64,000 nucleotides of DNA from Comamonadaceae bacterium OTU4NAUVB1 (GCA_024372625.1 CP099605.1:806001-870000); one strand, 5' to 3'. Counted from the first letter of the stretch, positions 50,188-58,168 are shown. Made by a program: numbers and translations. The notes: generated from the letters alone by a model not told the origin.

Positions 50188-50315
50188 AACCGTCGAACGG
50201 CCGCCGCCACGGTGCACGCCCCGGCCGCTTCGTCGCGTGGCGAGACGCCGAACAGGGTGGGCGAAACCCCTAGAATCGCCTCCTTCGCCGCCGGGAAGAT
50301 CCGAAGCAAGCCTTG

Positions 50316-50344
50316 TTGACACCCCGCGGCCCCGTGGTTGTAAT
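50316..50344 (+). promoter_or_regulatory. Sigma-70 promoter of hupB
   Basis: TTGACA (50316-50321) and TGTAAT (50339-50344) are separated by exactly 17 bases, a near-consensus housekeeping promoter. Transcription would start near 50351, giving a leader of about 120 bases before the GTG of hupB. Confidence 0.72.
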
Positions 50345-50470
50345 CGTCGACGATCGTGTGCCGTTCGCGCATCGAACCCGTCGTCTGCATCGGCTGGACC
50401 GCCATCGCCCGCCCGCCACGGACTGCGATCCCTCGACGACCATCCGCCCACCTTTTCCTAAGAGGCCCTC

Positions 50471-50743
50471 GTGAACAAGACCGAACTGATTGAGCACATC
50501 GCAAAGAACGCCGACATCTCGAAAGCCGCCGCCACCCGCGCACTGGAATCCACCATCGGCGCCGTTCGCACCACGCTCAAGAAAGGCGGTTCTGTGTCGC
50601 TCGTCGGTTTCGGAACGTTCGCGGTCGGAAAGCGCGCTGCGCGCACCGGCCGCAATCCACGCACCGGCGAGGCGATTAAGATCAAGGCCGCCAAGATTCC
50701 GAAGTTCCGTCCGGGCAAGGCCTTGAAGGACGCGTTGAACTGA
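50471..50743 (+). CDS. hupB: DNA-binding protein HU
   Basis: This 90-residue protein is a full-length HU subunit: [21 protein letters not shown] helices, then the beta-arm region with [26 protein letters not shown] and the closing helix. It bends DNA and shapes the nucleoid as a dimer. The start is GTG, with AAGAGG five bases upstream. It is followed by tRNA-Val and ppiD. Confidence 0.96.
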   Translation: MNKTELIEHIAKNADISKAAATRALESTIGAVRTTLKKGGSVSLVGFGTFAVGKRAARTGRNPRTGEAIKIKAAKIPKFRPGKALKDALN

Positions 50744-50758
50744 GGCGCAGTCATTCGG

Positions 50759-50834
50759 GGGTGCTTAGCTCAGTTGGTAGAGCGGCGCCTTTACACGGCG
50801 TAGGTCGGGGGTTCGAGCCCCTCAGCACCCACCA
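50759..50834 (+). tRNA. tRNA-Val (UAC)
   Basis: A 76-base cloverleaf with the acceptor stem GGGTGCT/AGCACCC, D loop AGTTGGTA, anticodon loop TTTACAC (anticodon TAC, valine GUA codons) and T loop TTCGAGC. The CCA end is encoded. It lies 16 bases after hupB and is followed by a terminator. Confidence 0.97.
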
Positions 50835-50845
50835 CCCCGGCCAAG

Positions 50846-50872
50846 AAGGCGAACGTGACGTTCGCCTTTTTT
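50846..50872 (+). terminator. Intrinsic terminator after tRNA-Val
   Basis: AAGGCGAAC-GTGAC-GTTCGCCTT followed by TTTTG forms a strong stem with a T run. It ends the hupB/tRNA-Val unit just before ppiD. Confidence 0.9.
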
Positions 50873-50908
50873 GTTGGTCCCCGGCACCGTCACAGAGAGT
50901 GTTCAAGC

Positions 50909-52807
50909 ATGTTTGAGTTTTTCCGCAAGTACAACAAGATCGTCATGGGATTCTTGTTCTTGTTGATCATCCCGTCGTTCGTGCTGTTTGGCGTCGATCG
51001 CTACGACGGCGACCAGAAGGGCGAGAAGGTCGCGCGCGTGGACGGTCAGGACATCACGCGTCCCCAGTGGGACGCCCAGCATCGCAACGAAGTCGATCGC
51101 ATTCGCCAGCAGATGGCCAATGTCGATCCCGCGCTGCTCGATTCGGATGCCTCGCGCTACGCGACGCTCGAGCGCATGGTCCGCGACCGCGTGCTGGCCG
51201 CGGCCGCGGAGAAGGCCCACATGTCGGTGTCCGAGGAACGCCTCGCACGCCTGTTCGCCGAGGACACCGGCCTGGCCTCCTTCCGCACGGCCGACGGCAA
51301 GTTCGACCGCCAACGCTTCATGCTGGCCACCGGCAGCACGCCCGAACAATACGAGGCATCGGTGCGCGCCCAACTGGCGACCCAGCAGGTCATGCTGGGG
51401 GTCTCGGGCACCACTTTCGCGACGCCGACGCAGGAGCGCCTCGCGCTCGACGCGTTCCACGACCGCCGCGAGATCCAGACCGTGCGTTTCAATCCGGCCG
51501 ACTTCCGCGCCAAGGTCAATGTCGCCGATGCCGATCTCGAGGCCTATTACAAGTCTCACGCCGCCCAGTTTCAGGCGCCGGAGCAGGCCAGCATCGAGTA
51601 CGTCGTGCTCGACATGGACGCGGTCAAGAAAAACATCGCGATCAGTGATGCCGACCTGCGCAGCTACTACGAACAGAACAAGGCGCGCTTCGGCACGCCC
51701 GAGGAACGCCGCGCGAGTCACATCCTGATCACGGCTCCCGCCACGGCGCCGGCGGCGGAGCGCGACAAGGCGCGTGCCCGTGCGAACGAACTGCTTGCCG
51801 AAGTGCGCAAGGCTCCGGCCACCTTCGCCGCCGTGGCACGCAAGAATTCCCAGGATCCGGGGTCGGCCGAGAAGGGTGGCGACCTGGGCTTCGTGGCGCG
51901 AGGGGCCATGGTCAAGCCGTTCGAAGATGCCATGTTCGCCCTGAAGAAGGGTGACATCGGCGATGTCGTCGAAAGTGAGTTCGGTTTCCACGTCATCCAG
52001 CTCGACGACATCAAGCCGAGTGTGGTGCAGCCCTTCGAGCAGGTGCGCGCCACCATCGAGAACGACATCCGCGGTCAGCAGGCGACCCAGGAATTCGCCA
52101 AGGCCGCCGAGGCCCTGTCCGATGCGGTCTATCAGCAGCCCGACAGCCTGCAACCCGCAGCCGACCGCCTCAAGCTGCTCCTGCAGAAGTCGACCGGCGT
52201 CGCGCGCGTGCCGGTGCCCGGGGCCACTGGCGTCCTCGCCAACCGGAATTTCCTCGCGGCGCTCTTTGCACCGGAATCACTCGAACGCAAGCACAACACC
52301 GAGGCCATCGAGGTCGGTGCCAACCAGCTCGCCGTCGGCCGCATCGCCCAGTACTCGCCCGCGCGCGTCGTGCCGCTGGACGAAGTCAAGGAGCAGGTGC
52401 GCACCCAACTCGTCGCCGAGCGCGCTGCGGCCCTGGCCAAGGCGGATGGCGAAGCCAAGCTCGCCGTCTGGAAGACCAACCCCGCTGGCGCGCCGTTCGG
52501 TGCGGCCATCACGGTCTCGCGACTCGAAGCGCAATCGCAACCTCCGGAAGTGGTCGACAGCGCGCTGCGGACCGATGCTTCCAAGCTGCCGACGCTGACG
52601 GGTGTCGACCTCGGCAATCAGGGCTACGTCGTTGTTCGGACCGTGAAGTCGGTGCCACGCACCGCACCCAGTGCCGAAGTGGCCAAGCAGGAAGCCGATC
52701 AGGTGACGCAGGCGATCTCGACGGCGGAAAACGCGGCCTACTATGAGCTGCTCAAGCAGCGCTTCAAGGCTGAAATTCTGGTTCCGAAGCCCACCGATGC
52801 CATGTAA
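50909..52807 (+). CDS. ppiD: Peptidylprolyl isomerase PpiD / SurA-type periplasmic folding factor
   Basis: This 632-residue protein has an N-terminal anchor helix (VMGFLFLLIIPSFVLFGVDRY, about residues 12-33). A SurA_N-like chaperone domain follows (about 35-190). A parvulin domain at about 265-365 has the motif RRASHILITAPA, then GGDLGFVARGAMVKPFEDAM and ESEFGFHVIQL. It is an inner-membrane-anchored, periplasm-facing folding factor. The start at 50909 (MFEFFRKYNKIV) is the family start; an upstream ATG in the same frame lies in the terminator. It is followed by tRNA-His. Confidence 0.94.
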   Translation: MFEFFRKYNKIVMGFLFLLIIPSFVLFGVDRYDGDQKGEKVARVDGQDITRPQWDAQHRNEVDRIRQQMANVDPALLDSDASRYATLERMVRDRVLAAAAEKAHMSVSEERLARLFAEDTGLASFRTADGKFDRQRFMLATGSTPEQYEASVRAQLATQQVMLGVSGTTFATPTQERLALDAFHDRREIQTVRFNPADFRAKVNVADADLEAYYKSHAAQFQAPEQASIEYVVLDMDAVKKNIAISDADLRSYYEQNKARFGTPEERRASHILITAPATAPAAERDKARARANELLAEVRKAPATFAAVARKNSQDPGSAEKGGDLGFVARGAMVKPFEDAMFALKKGDIGDVVESEFGFHVIQLDDIKPSVVQPFEQVRATIENDIRGQQATQEFAKAAEALSDAVYQQPDSLQPAADRLKLLLQKSTGVARVPVPGATGVLANRNFLAALFAPESLERKHNTEAIEVGANQLAVGRIAQYSPARVVPLDEVKEQVRTQLVAERAAALAKADGEAKLAVWKTNPAGAPFGAAITVSRLEAQSQPPEVVDSALRTDASKLPTLTGVDLGNQGYVVVRTVKSVPRTAPSAEVAKQEADQVTQAISTAENAAYYELLKQRFKAEILVPKPTDAM

Positions 52808-52851
52808 GGCGCCTCGAAGCCGATTTTCGAGCTACAATCGCTGGCTCAAAT

Positions 52852-52928
52852 GGTGGCTGTAGCTCAGCTGGTAGAGTCCCAGATTGTGATTCTGGTCGTC
52901 GTGGGTTCGAGTCCCATCAGCCACCCCA
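52852..52928 (+). tRNA. tRNA-His (GUG)
   Basis: Cloverleaf with acceptor GTGGCTG/CAGCCAC and the histidine-specific extra 5' G (52852) opposite C73. The anticodon loop is TTGTGAT (anticodon GTG), the T loop TTCGAGT and CCA is encoded. A TACAAT 14 bases upstream could be its -10 box. It is followed by a strong terminator and marks the left border of the gene-decay zone. Confidence 0.97.
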
Positions 52929-52975
52929 AGAATCTGCCCGTAGCGGTTCTCTGAATCTTTTCTCAGTCTTCGACG

Positions 52976-53010
52976 AGCCCTCTGGTCAGCAATGACCAGA
53001 GGGCTTTTTT
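52976..53010 (+). terminator. Intrinsic terminator after tRNA-His
   Basis: AGCCCTCTGGTC-AGCAAT-GACCAGAGGGCT is a perfect 12-bp stem followed by a run of six T. It ends the tRNA-His transcript. Confidence 0.93.
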
Positions 53011-53699
53011 GTGTCCGTCGATGACGTTGATGGAAAAGAGGGCGTCAGCAAAAGACGTTTCGCTTCGTTCGAGTTCTGCGCGCTTTGCCGGGCACGTCTG
53101 CGATCAGGAAGGACGTCGGGCAGTTCGAAGGCATCTTCGGTCCGAGCCCGACACGCACCCGTCAAGATCGGCACGGGACGCGATGTGGTCGACACGGACA
53201 GCACTCAGAAACTCGATTGGATGCAGGCCTGGATTTCTGGTCGCCCAACCTGGGTGCCGAAGCGATCACGATCGAGGTGGAGATTCCAGCATCGAGCCAT
53301 CCAGGCTCAAGTCCTTTTGGAACCACCGCTGACGACGCCATTCAAGGTGCCCGTCAGCTTGGCGGCGGCTTCCGGAAGTATGCGTGGGCAACTTGTCTCG
53401 GCACTGCGATCCTTGCTGCGACGAACTGCGTCAACCCGAGTGCCTCCAATGCAAATTACCTGCGTGTTCCGGGTGTCGGTTGGCACTGAGACAGCCCGCA
53501 ATGGCTCCAGCGTCTTCATCAAGCTCAATGACCGAGACTGTCTGGTTGGACGGCTGAGAGGTGGCCGCAGTTCGTGTGCCGATCCGGGTGGAAGTGATGT
53601 CTAAGGCCGGCTCGACAAAGCCTACAGCGCGGTTCTGTACCAATGTCGGATGCGATCCCACCAACCACGCGCCAACCCATCTAACGGCGCCATGACAGC
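53011..53699. other. Stretch without an intact gene, probable decayed coding sequence
   Basis: Several frames are open for 100-200 codons on the plus strand, but none shows a recognisable domain, a ribosome binding site or stable codon bias. Short pieces in different plus-strand frames (for example FIKLNDRDCLVG and VRVPIRVEVMSKAG) look like one protein broken by frameshifts. Together with the DUF5648-like fragment that follows, this is best read as the 5' part of a dead gene. Confidence 0.4.
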
Positions 53700-54095
53700 A
53701 GCACCAACACGTTCTTGTACACGCCCAATGGTGAAGCGTGGGATCTGGCGGTCGAGAAGCCAAGTGTCTGCCTCTATCGGGGAATTGCCTTCTGTGTACA
53801 TGGCACCCCGGTCGTGGTGAACGACGTCGTCTATCGCTTCTGCAACACGCAAAAAGGGATCAATGTCTGTCCGCTCCATCGGAGCGAACGGGATCAAGTG
53901 ATTCGTACCATCCCCTGGTTCACTCATGAAGGTGTCATCCGGTACGCCGGAGCGGCCCCTGCATCGCAGTCACCGCCGATGTACCGCTTCCTGAATCGCT
54001 CCAATGCCGCTCATTTCCACACCATCAATGCCAATGAACGTGACCTCGTCATGGCCTCGGCGCCCAACTTCGCCTACGAAGGCATCGCTTACTAG
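53700..54095 (+). pseudogene. DUF5648-like repeat domain, 3' remnant of a broken gene
   Basis: The frame encodes about 130 residues with three copies of a repeat typical of DUF5648: FLYTPNGEAWDLAV...YRGIAFC, then VYRFCNTQKG...ERDQVIRTIPWFTHEGVIRYA, and MYRFLNRSNAAHFHTINANERDLVMASA ending EGIAY. Such domains sit at the C terminus of secreted or surface proteins. In the same frame stop codons occur directly upstream (TAA near 53682), and the preceding sequence continues only in other frames. The N-terminal part is therefore lost or scrambled. Confidence 0.6.
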
Positions 54096-54554
54096 GGCTG
54101 GCTGTCGCCTTGATCACGGACGACTTTAGTCTTGCATCAATCAGAGCGTTCACGTCTTCGATCCGACTTGCCTCGACTGGACGCGGTCGATTGCCGTTCG
54201 CTCCTGCTTCTCCGAATGATGGTTGCTGATCGCCCGACTGGGTTGACACGATTATTAAGAACAATCCGATTGCAGAGAATTCGGGACGTCATCATTGTTT
54301 TTCAATACTGATTGATTCATGGGAAAACAAATAAATTTTGAATAATTGTTGCGTCTAAGGAAGATGTGTTAGAAGTTGTGTAACCATTGGTTATTATTGA
54401 ATTAAAGAACATTTTATTTGATCCTTGAGTAACAGTTATCAATGGTCGGTCGGTTGATTCGAGGAATCTCCGTCCGGTTGTCCGAAGACTGTTTCGTTCC
54501 TCCTGGCAGGAATCAATCAGCGATCCCGGCTTACTTCGGCAACAGGAAATCCTT
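54096..54554. other. AT-rich gap without a gene, upstream of the EAL gene
   Basis: This 459-base stretch contains no plausible gene. From about 54240 to 54440 it is strikingly AT-rich (runs such as AACAAATAAATTTTGAATAA), unlike the high-GC background. It probably holds the promoter of the EAL gene. The base composition suggests DNA of foreign or non-coding origin. Confidence 0.6.
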
Positions 54555-55850
54555 GTGCAATCAGTCTTGAGCGGCTCTTCCGGCATGCATTGGCCCGTGC
54601 TGCCAATCACCGGTCCTTGTCGTGCGGACGAGGAGATATACCTTCTGGTGGAGTTGCTGAACCATGCCGAGATCGAGGCAATGCACGGTGCCGAGGTGGC
54701 GGCACAGGCGTTTCAGGTCATGCATCAGAAGATGCTGCATTGGGGGGCGCAGACAGAAGCGCTCCATGAGACATCGGTGCTTGCCCGCTGGCAGTTTAAG
54801 GCGTTGGTTCGACTCTGCGGCTATCACGGTTTTGATGCCCAGGATGACGACATCGCCTGCGGTCTGGAAATGCTTCAGGCGCAATGGTCCGTCGATTCGC
54901 TGGATGTGGGCGGGCAGCACGTGTTGCCGTTGCTCGCCATCCATGAGGTCGCGTCTCCAGGCGAGAAGATCCTGCATGCCTTGTCCGCGGCTCCCGACCT
55001 GCGTCCGCTGGCAATCTCGAGTTCGTTGAAGCGACCGCCTGTGCAGGGTCGCTCGAACGAATGGCTGGAACGCCACCGCAGCGACATGAACCTGGCGTGG
55101 CGGTGGCACATGGCCCTGGGACAGGGCCGGGCGAGCCTGGTGCTTCAACCGGTGCGCCATTCGCGCACGGGAGAGGACCTCTACCACGAGGCATTGCTGC
55201 GCGTGGCGGACGAACAAGCCGCCTCCGACGCTGAGACGCTGAGTGCGGGGATGGCCGTCATGGCGCTGGAGCGTCTCGGACTGGTGCGACCGCTGGACCG
55301 CCTGGTCGTGTCGACGGTCATCGACCGTCTGGAACTGGAGACCGACCACCGCCTGGGTTGCAACATTTCAGCCGCGAGTCTGAAGCTCGATGGCTGGTGG
55401 AACGTCCCACTGCAGCGCCTGACCGCGCGCCCCGATGTCGCTGCGCGACTCATGGTGGAGGTCACGGAGACAATGCCGGTGACCGACCTCGAGGCGGCCC
55501 TGACGTTTCTCCGGAAGCTCAAGTCGCTGGGTTGCGGCGTTGCCTTGGACGACGTGGGCAGCGGCTACAGCAGCCTGAGCCTCGCACGCGAGATTCGTCC
55601 CGACGTGATCAAGGTCGATGCATCGCTGTTGCATGCCGAGCGCGATTCGCATGCGGCGACTTCGACGTTGGAGAAGCTGGTGGGCTACTGCCAGACCCTG
55701 GCGGCTCACGTGGTGCTCGAAGGCATCGAGGAGAAAGAGGACCTCGCGTTGGCCCAGCGTGTCGGGGCTCAGTGGCTGCAGGGCTACGCGATCGCGATGC
55801 CCGCCGCCCCAGTGTTGCCGATGCCTGTCACGGGATCGTTTCGATGCTGA
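54555..55850 (+). CDS. EAL-domain protein, probable cyclic-di-GMP phosphodiesterase
   Basis: This 431-residue protein has a C-terminal EAL domain (about 195-425) with its key residues: YHEALLR (EAL motif), NISAAS, EVTET, LDDVGSGYSSL, IKVDASLL, EGIEE and QGYAI. All metal- and substrate-contact positions that can be judged are kept, so activity is likely: cleavage of c-di-GMP to pGpG. The N-terminal 190 residues show no recognised sensor, no membrane helix and no GGDEF motif. The start is a GTG with AGGAAA just upstream. It is the only intact gene in the 53-57 kb decay zone. Confidence 0.83.
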   Translation: MQSVLSGSSGMHWPVLPITGPCRADEEIYLLVELLNHAEIEAMHGAEVAAQAFQVMHQKMLHWGAQTEALHETSVLARWQFKALVRLCGYHGFDAQDDDIACGLEMLQAQWSVDSLDVGGQHVLPLLAIHEVASPGEKILHALSAAPDLRPLAISSSLKRPPVQGRSNEWLERHRSDMNLAWRWHMALGQGRASLVLQPVRHSRTGEDLYHEALLRVADEQAASDAETLSAGMAVMALERLGLVRPLDRLVVSTVIDRLELETDHRLGCNISAASLKLDGWWNVPLQRLTARPDVAARLMVEVTETMPVTDLEAALTFLRKLKSLGCGVALDDVGSGYSSLSLAREIRPDVIKVDASLLHAERDSHAATSTLEKLVGYCQTLAAHVVLEGIEEKEDLALAQRVGAQWLQGYAIAMPAAPVLPMPVTGSFRC

Positions 55851-56000
55851 AACGCCGCATCGACAGATAACAGAGAACGCGAAGAAGTAATGCCGGCAGC
55901 GATCGATGGGGCATGAGTTCGAACGCATCGATCGGCAGTTTCAGGGAGCCGGGCTCTGTTCATTCAGAGCATTTGCATCAAGTTTGAAAAGGATCATGAA

Positions 56001-56614
56001 ATGAAAACTAAATCAATTGTTCTGGCGGTCTGGCTGTCGGTCGCCGTGTCTGTCTTCGCGCAATTCGCGCCGCAGAAGGGCGCTGCGGGCGCCAAAGAAG
56101 CGGTCGTGTCGAAGCCTACCGTCGAAGTGACGCTGGTTCAGAAGAAGGTCGTGCAGTCCGACAACAGCACGGAGCGGCTGGTGGATGCGGACACGGGCAA
56201 GCCAGGCGACGTCATCGAGTACCAGGCTACCTACATCAACAAGACCGACAAGCCGGTGGCGCAGGTCATTGCCAACCTGCCTTTGCTCGAAGGCCTAGAA
56301 GTACGTGCTGAAGAGCGCCAAGCCGACCGGTGGCACGCGGATGTCCGCGCAGGACAAGCAGTTCGGCGTGGAGCCTCTGTCGCGCAGGTCGCTCGCGGGC
56401 AAGACGGAACCAGTTCCGTACAACGAATACCGTGACATCCGCTGGACGATCGGCCAGATCCCCCGTAGCCAAATCCGTCACGGTCGTCGCGCGGGCCAAG
56501 GTCGAAGCCGTCGTGCCTCAAACCAGTGCGCCGACGGCGGCAGCCGTGGGTGCGGCGGGCCTCAGAGCTCGACCCCCGCTGCAGCCATCAAGCCTTGAAC
56601 TGAGCCGTTCCTGA
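56001..56614 (+). pseudogene. DUF11-type repeat protein gene with two frameshifts
   Basis: The first frame starts with a signal peptide (SIVLAVWLSVAVSVFA) and continues VEVTLVQKKVVQSDNSTERL, then VIEYQATYINKTDKPVAQVI and NLPLLEGLE. After one extra base near 56299 the protein continues in the next frame (YVLKSAKPTGGTRMSAQDKQ, FGVEPLSR..., RWTIGQIP). A second extra base near 56469-56470 moves it to the third frame (KSVTVVARAKVEAVVPQTSA). Joined, the pieces read as one DUF11/conserved-repeat secreted protein. AAGGATC precedes the ATG. Two independent single-base insertions argue for true decay rather than one sequencing slip. Confidence 0.75.
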
Positions 56615-56789
56615 GTCGAGCGGCGCCGAGCACACCGTGGCCGGCAACATCTTCCGCTAGCAATTCCCCAGACCGAATTTCCTCGTTACAGCCACCGACC
56701 GTCCCAGGACGTCCGGCTGTGCGAGTTTGTTGCGCCGTGTCTCGACGGGACACCGAGCCCGACATAGGAAAGCTGGCACCTTGATGCCG

Positions 56790-57224
56790 ACGCCTTGTTC
56801 ACCGCCACGGTACACGCTGGTGGACAGCACCACGGTGGGCAACAGCGCGCTGTCGCTGTTCAAGGAGGTGCGCAACGTCACCACCGGTGGTCCCTGGGGC
56901 GCCGACAACCAGGCCAAGTCCGGCCAGGTGCTGGAATACCGCGTGACCTACACCAACACCGTGACCACACCGATGAAGAACGTGGTCGTCATGGATTCGG
57001 TGCCGGCCTAAACGGTCTTCCAGGCGGCCACGGCGAGTGCGCCGACGCCGCTCGGGCTGGGGAGCTGCACGAAGAACACGCCGGCCAACGCCGTCCCCGC
57101 GCCAGCGGTGGGCTGCGCCGCGCTGCAGACGCCCGGGGGCACGGGCTCGCTTCGGTGGATGTTCGACGGCGTGCTCAACCCGCAGGCCACCGGATCGGTG
57201 GGCTTCACGGTAAAGTTGGACTAG
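56790..57224 (+). pseudogene. DUF11-domain protein, C-terminal fragment with in-frame stop
   Basis: One frame reads YTLVDSTTVGNSALSLFKEV, NQAKSGQVLEYRVTYTN, then VVVMDSVPA, a TAA at 57009, and without a frame change TVFQAATASAPTPLG, then SLRWMFDGVLNPQATGSVGF and a TAG. The text on both sides of the TAA belongs to one DUF11 repeat, where a tyrosine codon is normally found (PAYTVF). The N-terminal bulk of such a protein, usually several hundred residues, is missing. It follows another broken DUF11-type gene, the usual partner order. Confidence 0.7.
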
Positions 57225-57336
57225 AACAAAAGTTTGAAAAGGCGTATCGGGTGCATGGACAAGTGGCGTTGTCCTATAGGCCTGCACGTTGTGGGGACGC
57301 ACGCTGCCGTTCTTTCAATCTTTCAAGGGGAATGCA

Positions 57337-57606
57337 ATGAACTTCATCATCTGGCTCGTGGTAGGCGGTCTCATCGGTTGGGTCGCCAGCAAGATCATGA
57401 ACACCGACGCACAACAGGGCGTGTTCCTGAACATCGTGGTCGGCATCGTGGGTTCGATGCTCGGCGGATGGCTCGTCGCCCCGCTCCTTGGATCGGCAAC
57501 GGTCAACCAGAACGACTTCAGCATCATGGGCCTGCTGTCCTCGCTGATCGGCGCGGTCATCCTGCTGGCGATCGTCAACTTCTTCCGTCGCGGCAAGGTG
57601 CGTTGA
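57337..57606 (+). CDS. GlsB/YeaQ/YmgE-family membrane protein
   Basis: This 89-residue protein has three hydrophobic helices with glycine-rich faces (IIWLVVGGLIGWVASKIM, VVGIVGSMLGGWLVAPLLG, LLSSLIGAVILLAIVNFF). These match the GlsB/YeaQ family, small inner-membrane proteins linked to general stress and of unknown mechanism. AAGGGG lies 7 bases before the ATG. The older name transglycosylase-associated protein is not supported by mechanism. Confidence 0.9.
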   Translation: MNFIIWLVVGGLIGWVASKIMNTDAQQGVFLNIVVGIVGSMLGGWLVAPLLGSATVNQNDFSIMGLLSSLIGAVILLAIVNFFRRGKVR

Positions 57607-57660
57607 TTCCCGGCTGACACGGGCCGGCCGCACCGCCCGGTGCGATCGGCCCGCCCAGCA

Positions 57661-57712
57661 AAAAGCCCCCAGGAACCGTCGCCATGCGGCGACATTTCCT
57701 GGGGGCTTTTTT
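57661..57712. terminator. Bidirectional terminator between GlsB and tRNA-Leu
   Basis: A 15-base outer stem (AAAAGCCCCCAGGAA/TTCCTGGGGGCTTTT) encloses a smaller stem (GTCGCC/GGCGAC). T runs flank both ends, so it can stop the GlsB transcript on the plus strand and the tRNA-Leu transcript on the minus strand. Confidence 0.88.
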
Positions 57713-57717
57713 CGTCT

Positions 57718-58027
57718 TGGTGCCCGAGGCCGGAATCGAACCGGCACGCCTTGCGGCGGGGGATTTTCTTACCACTTCGGCTTTCGCCGCCCCCGTGACG
57801 GGTTCGTGGTCTGGAGCACGCCTTCACCTTGGTCTTTCGACTTTAGGTGCCCGCCGTCTGCTCTCTACACCTTCCCCGGGCCTTTCGGTCCGGGGCTTGG
57901 CTCGGTATTAGCTCGGACTCGCGTCCAGGGCCTTCGCCGAGTTTGACGGGCTTCACCTCGGGAATTTCTTCCCGAGGGCTCAAATTTGGTCTGAGTCCCC
58001 TGCGTCTACCAATTTCACCACTCGGGC
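57718..58027 (-). tRNA. tRNA-Leu (CAA) interrupted by a group I intron
   Basis: The two halves of one tRNA-Leu are separated by 225 bases. The 5' exon (58027-57993) is the acceptor strand GCCCGAG, D arm TGGTGAAATTGGTAGACGCA and anticodon stem GGGGA plus loop CTC. The 3' exon (57767-57718) is AAAA, anticodon stem TCCCC, long variable arm CGCC-GCAA-GGCG, T arm GCCGG-TTCGATT-CCGGC, acceptor CTCGGGC, A and encoded CCA. GCCCGAG pairs fully with CTCGGGC, and GGGGA with TCCCC. Joining the exons gives the loop CTCAAAA, anticodon CAA, for UUG codons. The long variable arm and D loop confirm leucine. Confidence 0.9.
57768..57992 (-). other. Group I self-splicing-type intron in the tRNA-Leu anticodon loop
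   Basis: The 225-base insert ends in G (omega-G, 57768) and carries the conserved core of tRNA group I introns (IC3-like). Elements in order: internal guide TTTGAGCCC pairing with the 5' exon; P2 with a 9-bp stem CCTCGGGAA/TTCCCGAGG and GAAA loop; GTCAAACTCGGCGAAGG; CTAATACCGAGCCAAGC; AAGGTGTAGAGAGCAGACGG (P7 and guanosine-binding region); P8 CACCTAAAGTCGAAAGACCAAGGTG; the second P7 strand GTGCTCC; and P9 with GGCGAAAGCC. No endonuclease gene is inside. The position, after base 34, is the one used in cyanobacterial tRNA-Leu introns. Confidence 0.88.
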
Positions 58028-58168
58028 TGGAACGCAATTCTCCTGTTTCACCACGCTTCCGGAAGGCCCGATACGGATATCCGGCCGAAGAAGCGCAGCC
58101 GAAAATTATGGCACAGTGCTCCGGCGCCAAGTTGAGTTTCCACAACGCTTTTTCGAACGGACGACGAG

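Noticed and set aside
52852..52928. tRNA-His as the attachment site of an integrated element
   Set aside because: No second copy of the tRNA 3' end and no integrase gene were found up to the GlsB gene.
53011..53604. A 197-codon open frame after the tRNA-His terminator
   Set aside because: It starts in the terminator T run with no ribosome binding site. It has no recognisable domain and mixed frames around it look like one decayed gene instead.
55980..57242. A 13-base direct repeat (AAGTTTGAAAAGG) flanking the two broken DUF11-type genes
   Set aside because: The repeat is short and purine-rich, lies next to a ribosome binding site, and no transposase or inverted ends accompany it. Chance is a sufficient explanation.
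57985..58000. Reading the anticodon of the interrupted tRNA-Leu straight through as CAG
   Set aside because: Without removing the insert the anticodon stem has no partner strand. The joined exons give a proper 7-base loop with anticodon CAA.
57843..58145. Open frames over the tRNA-Leu region on both strands
   Set aside because: They overlap a structured RNA gene and its intron and have no family features.
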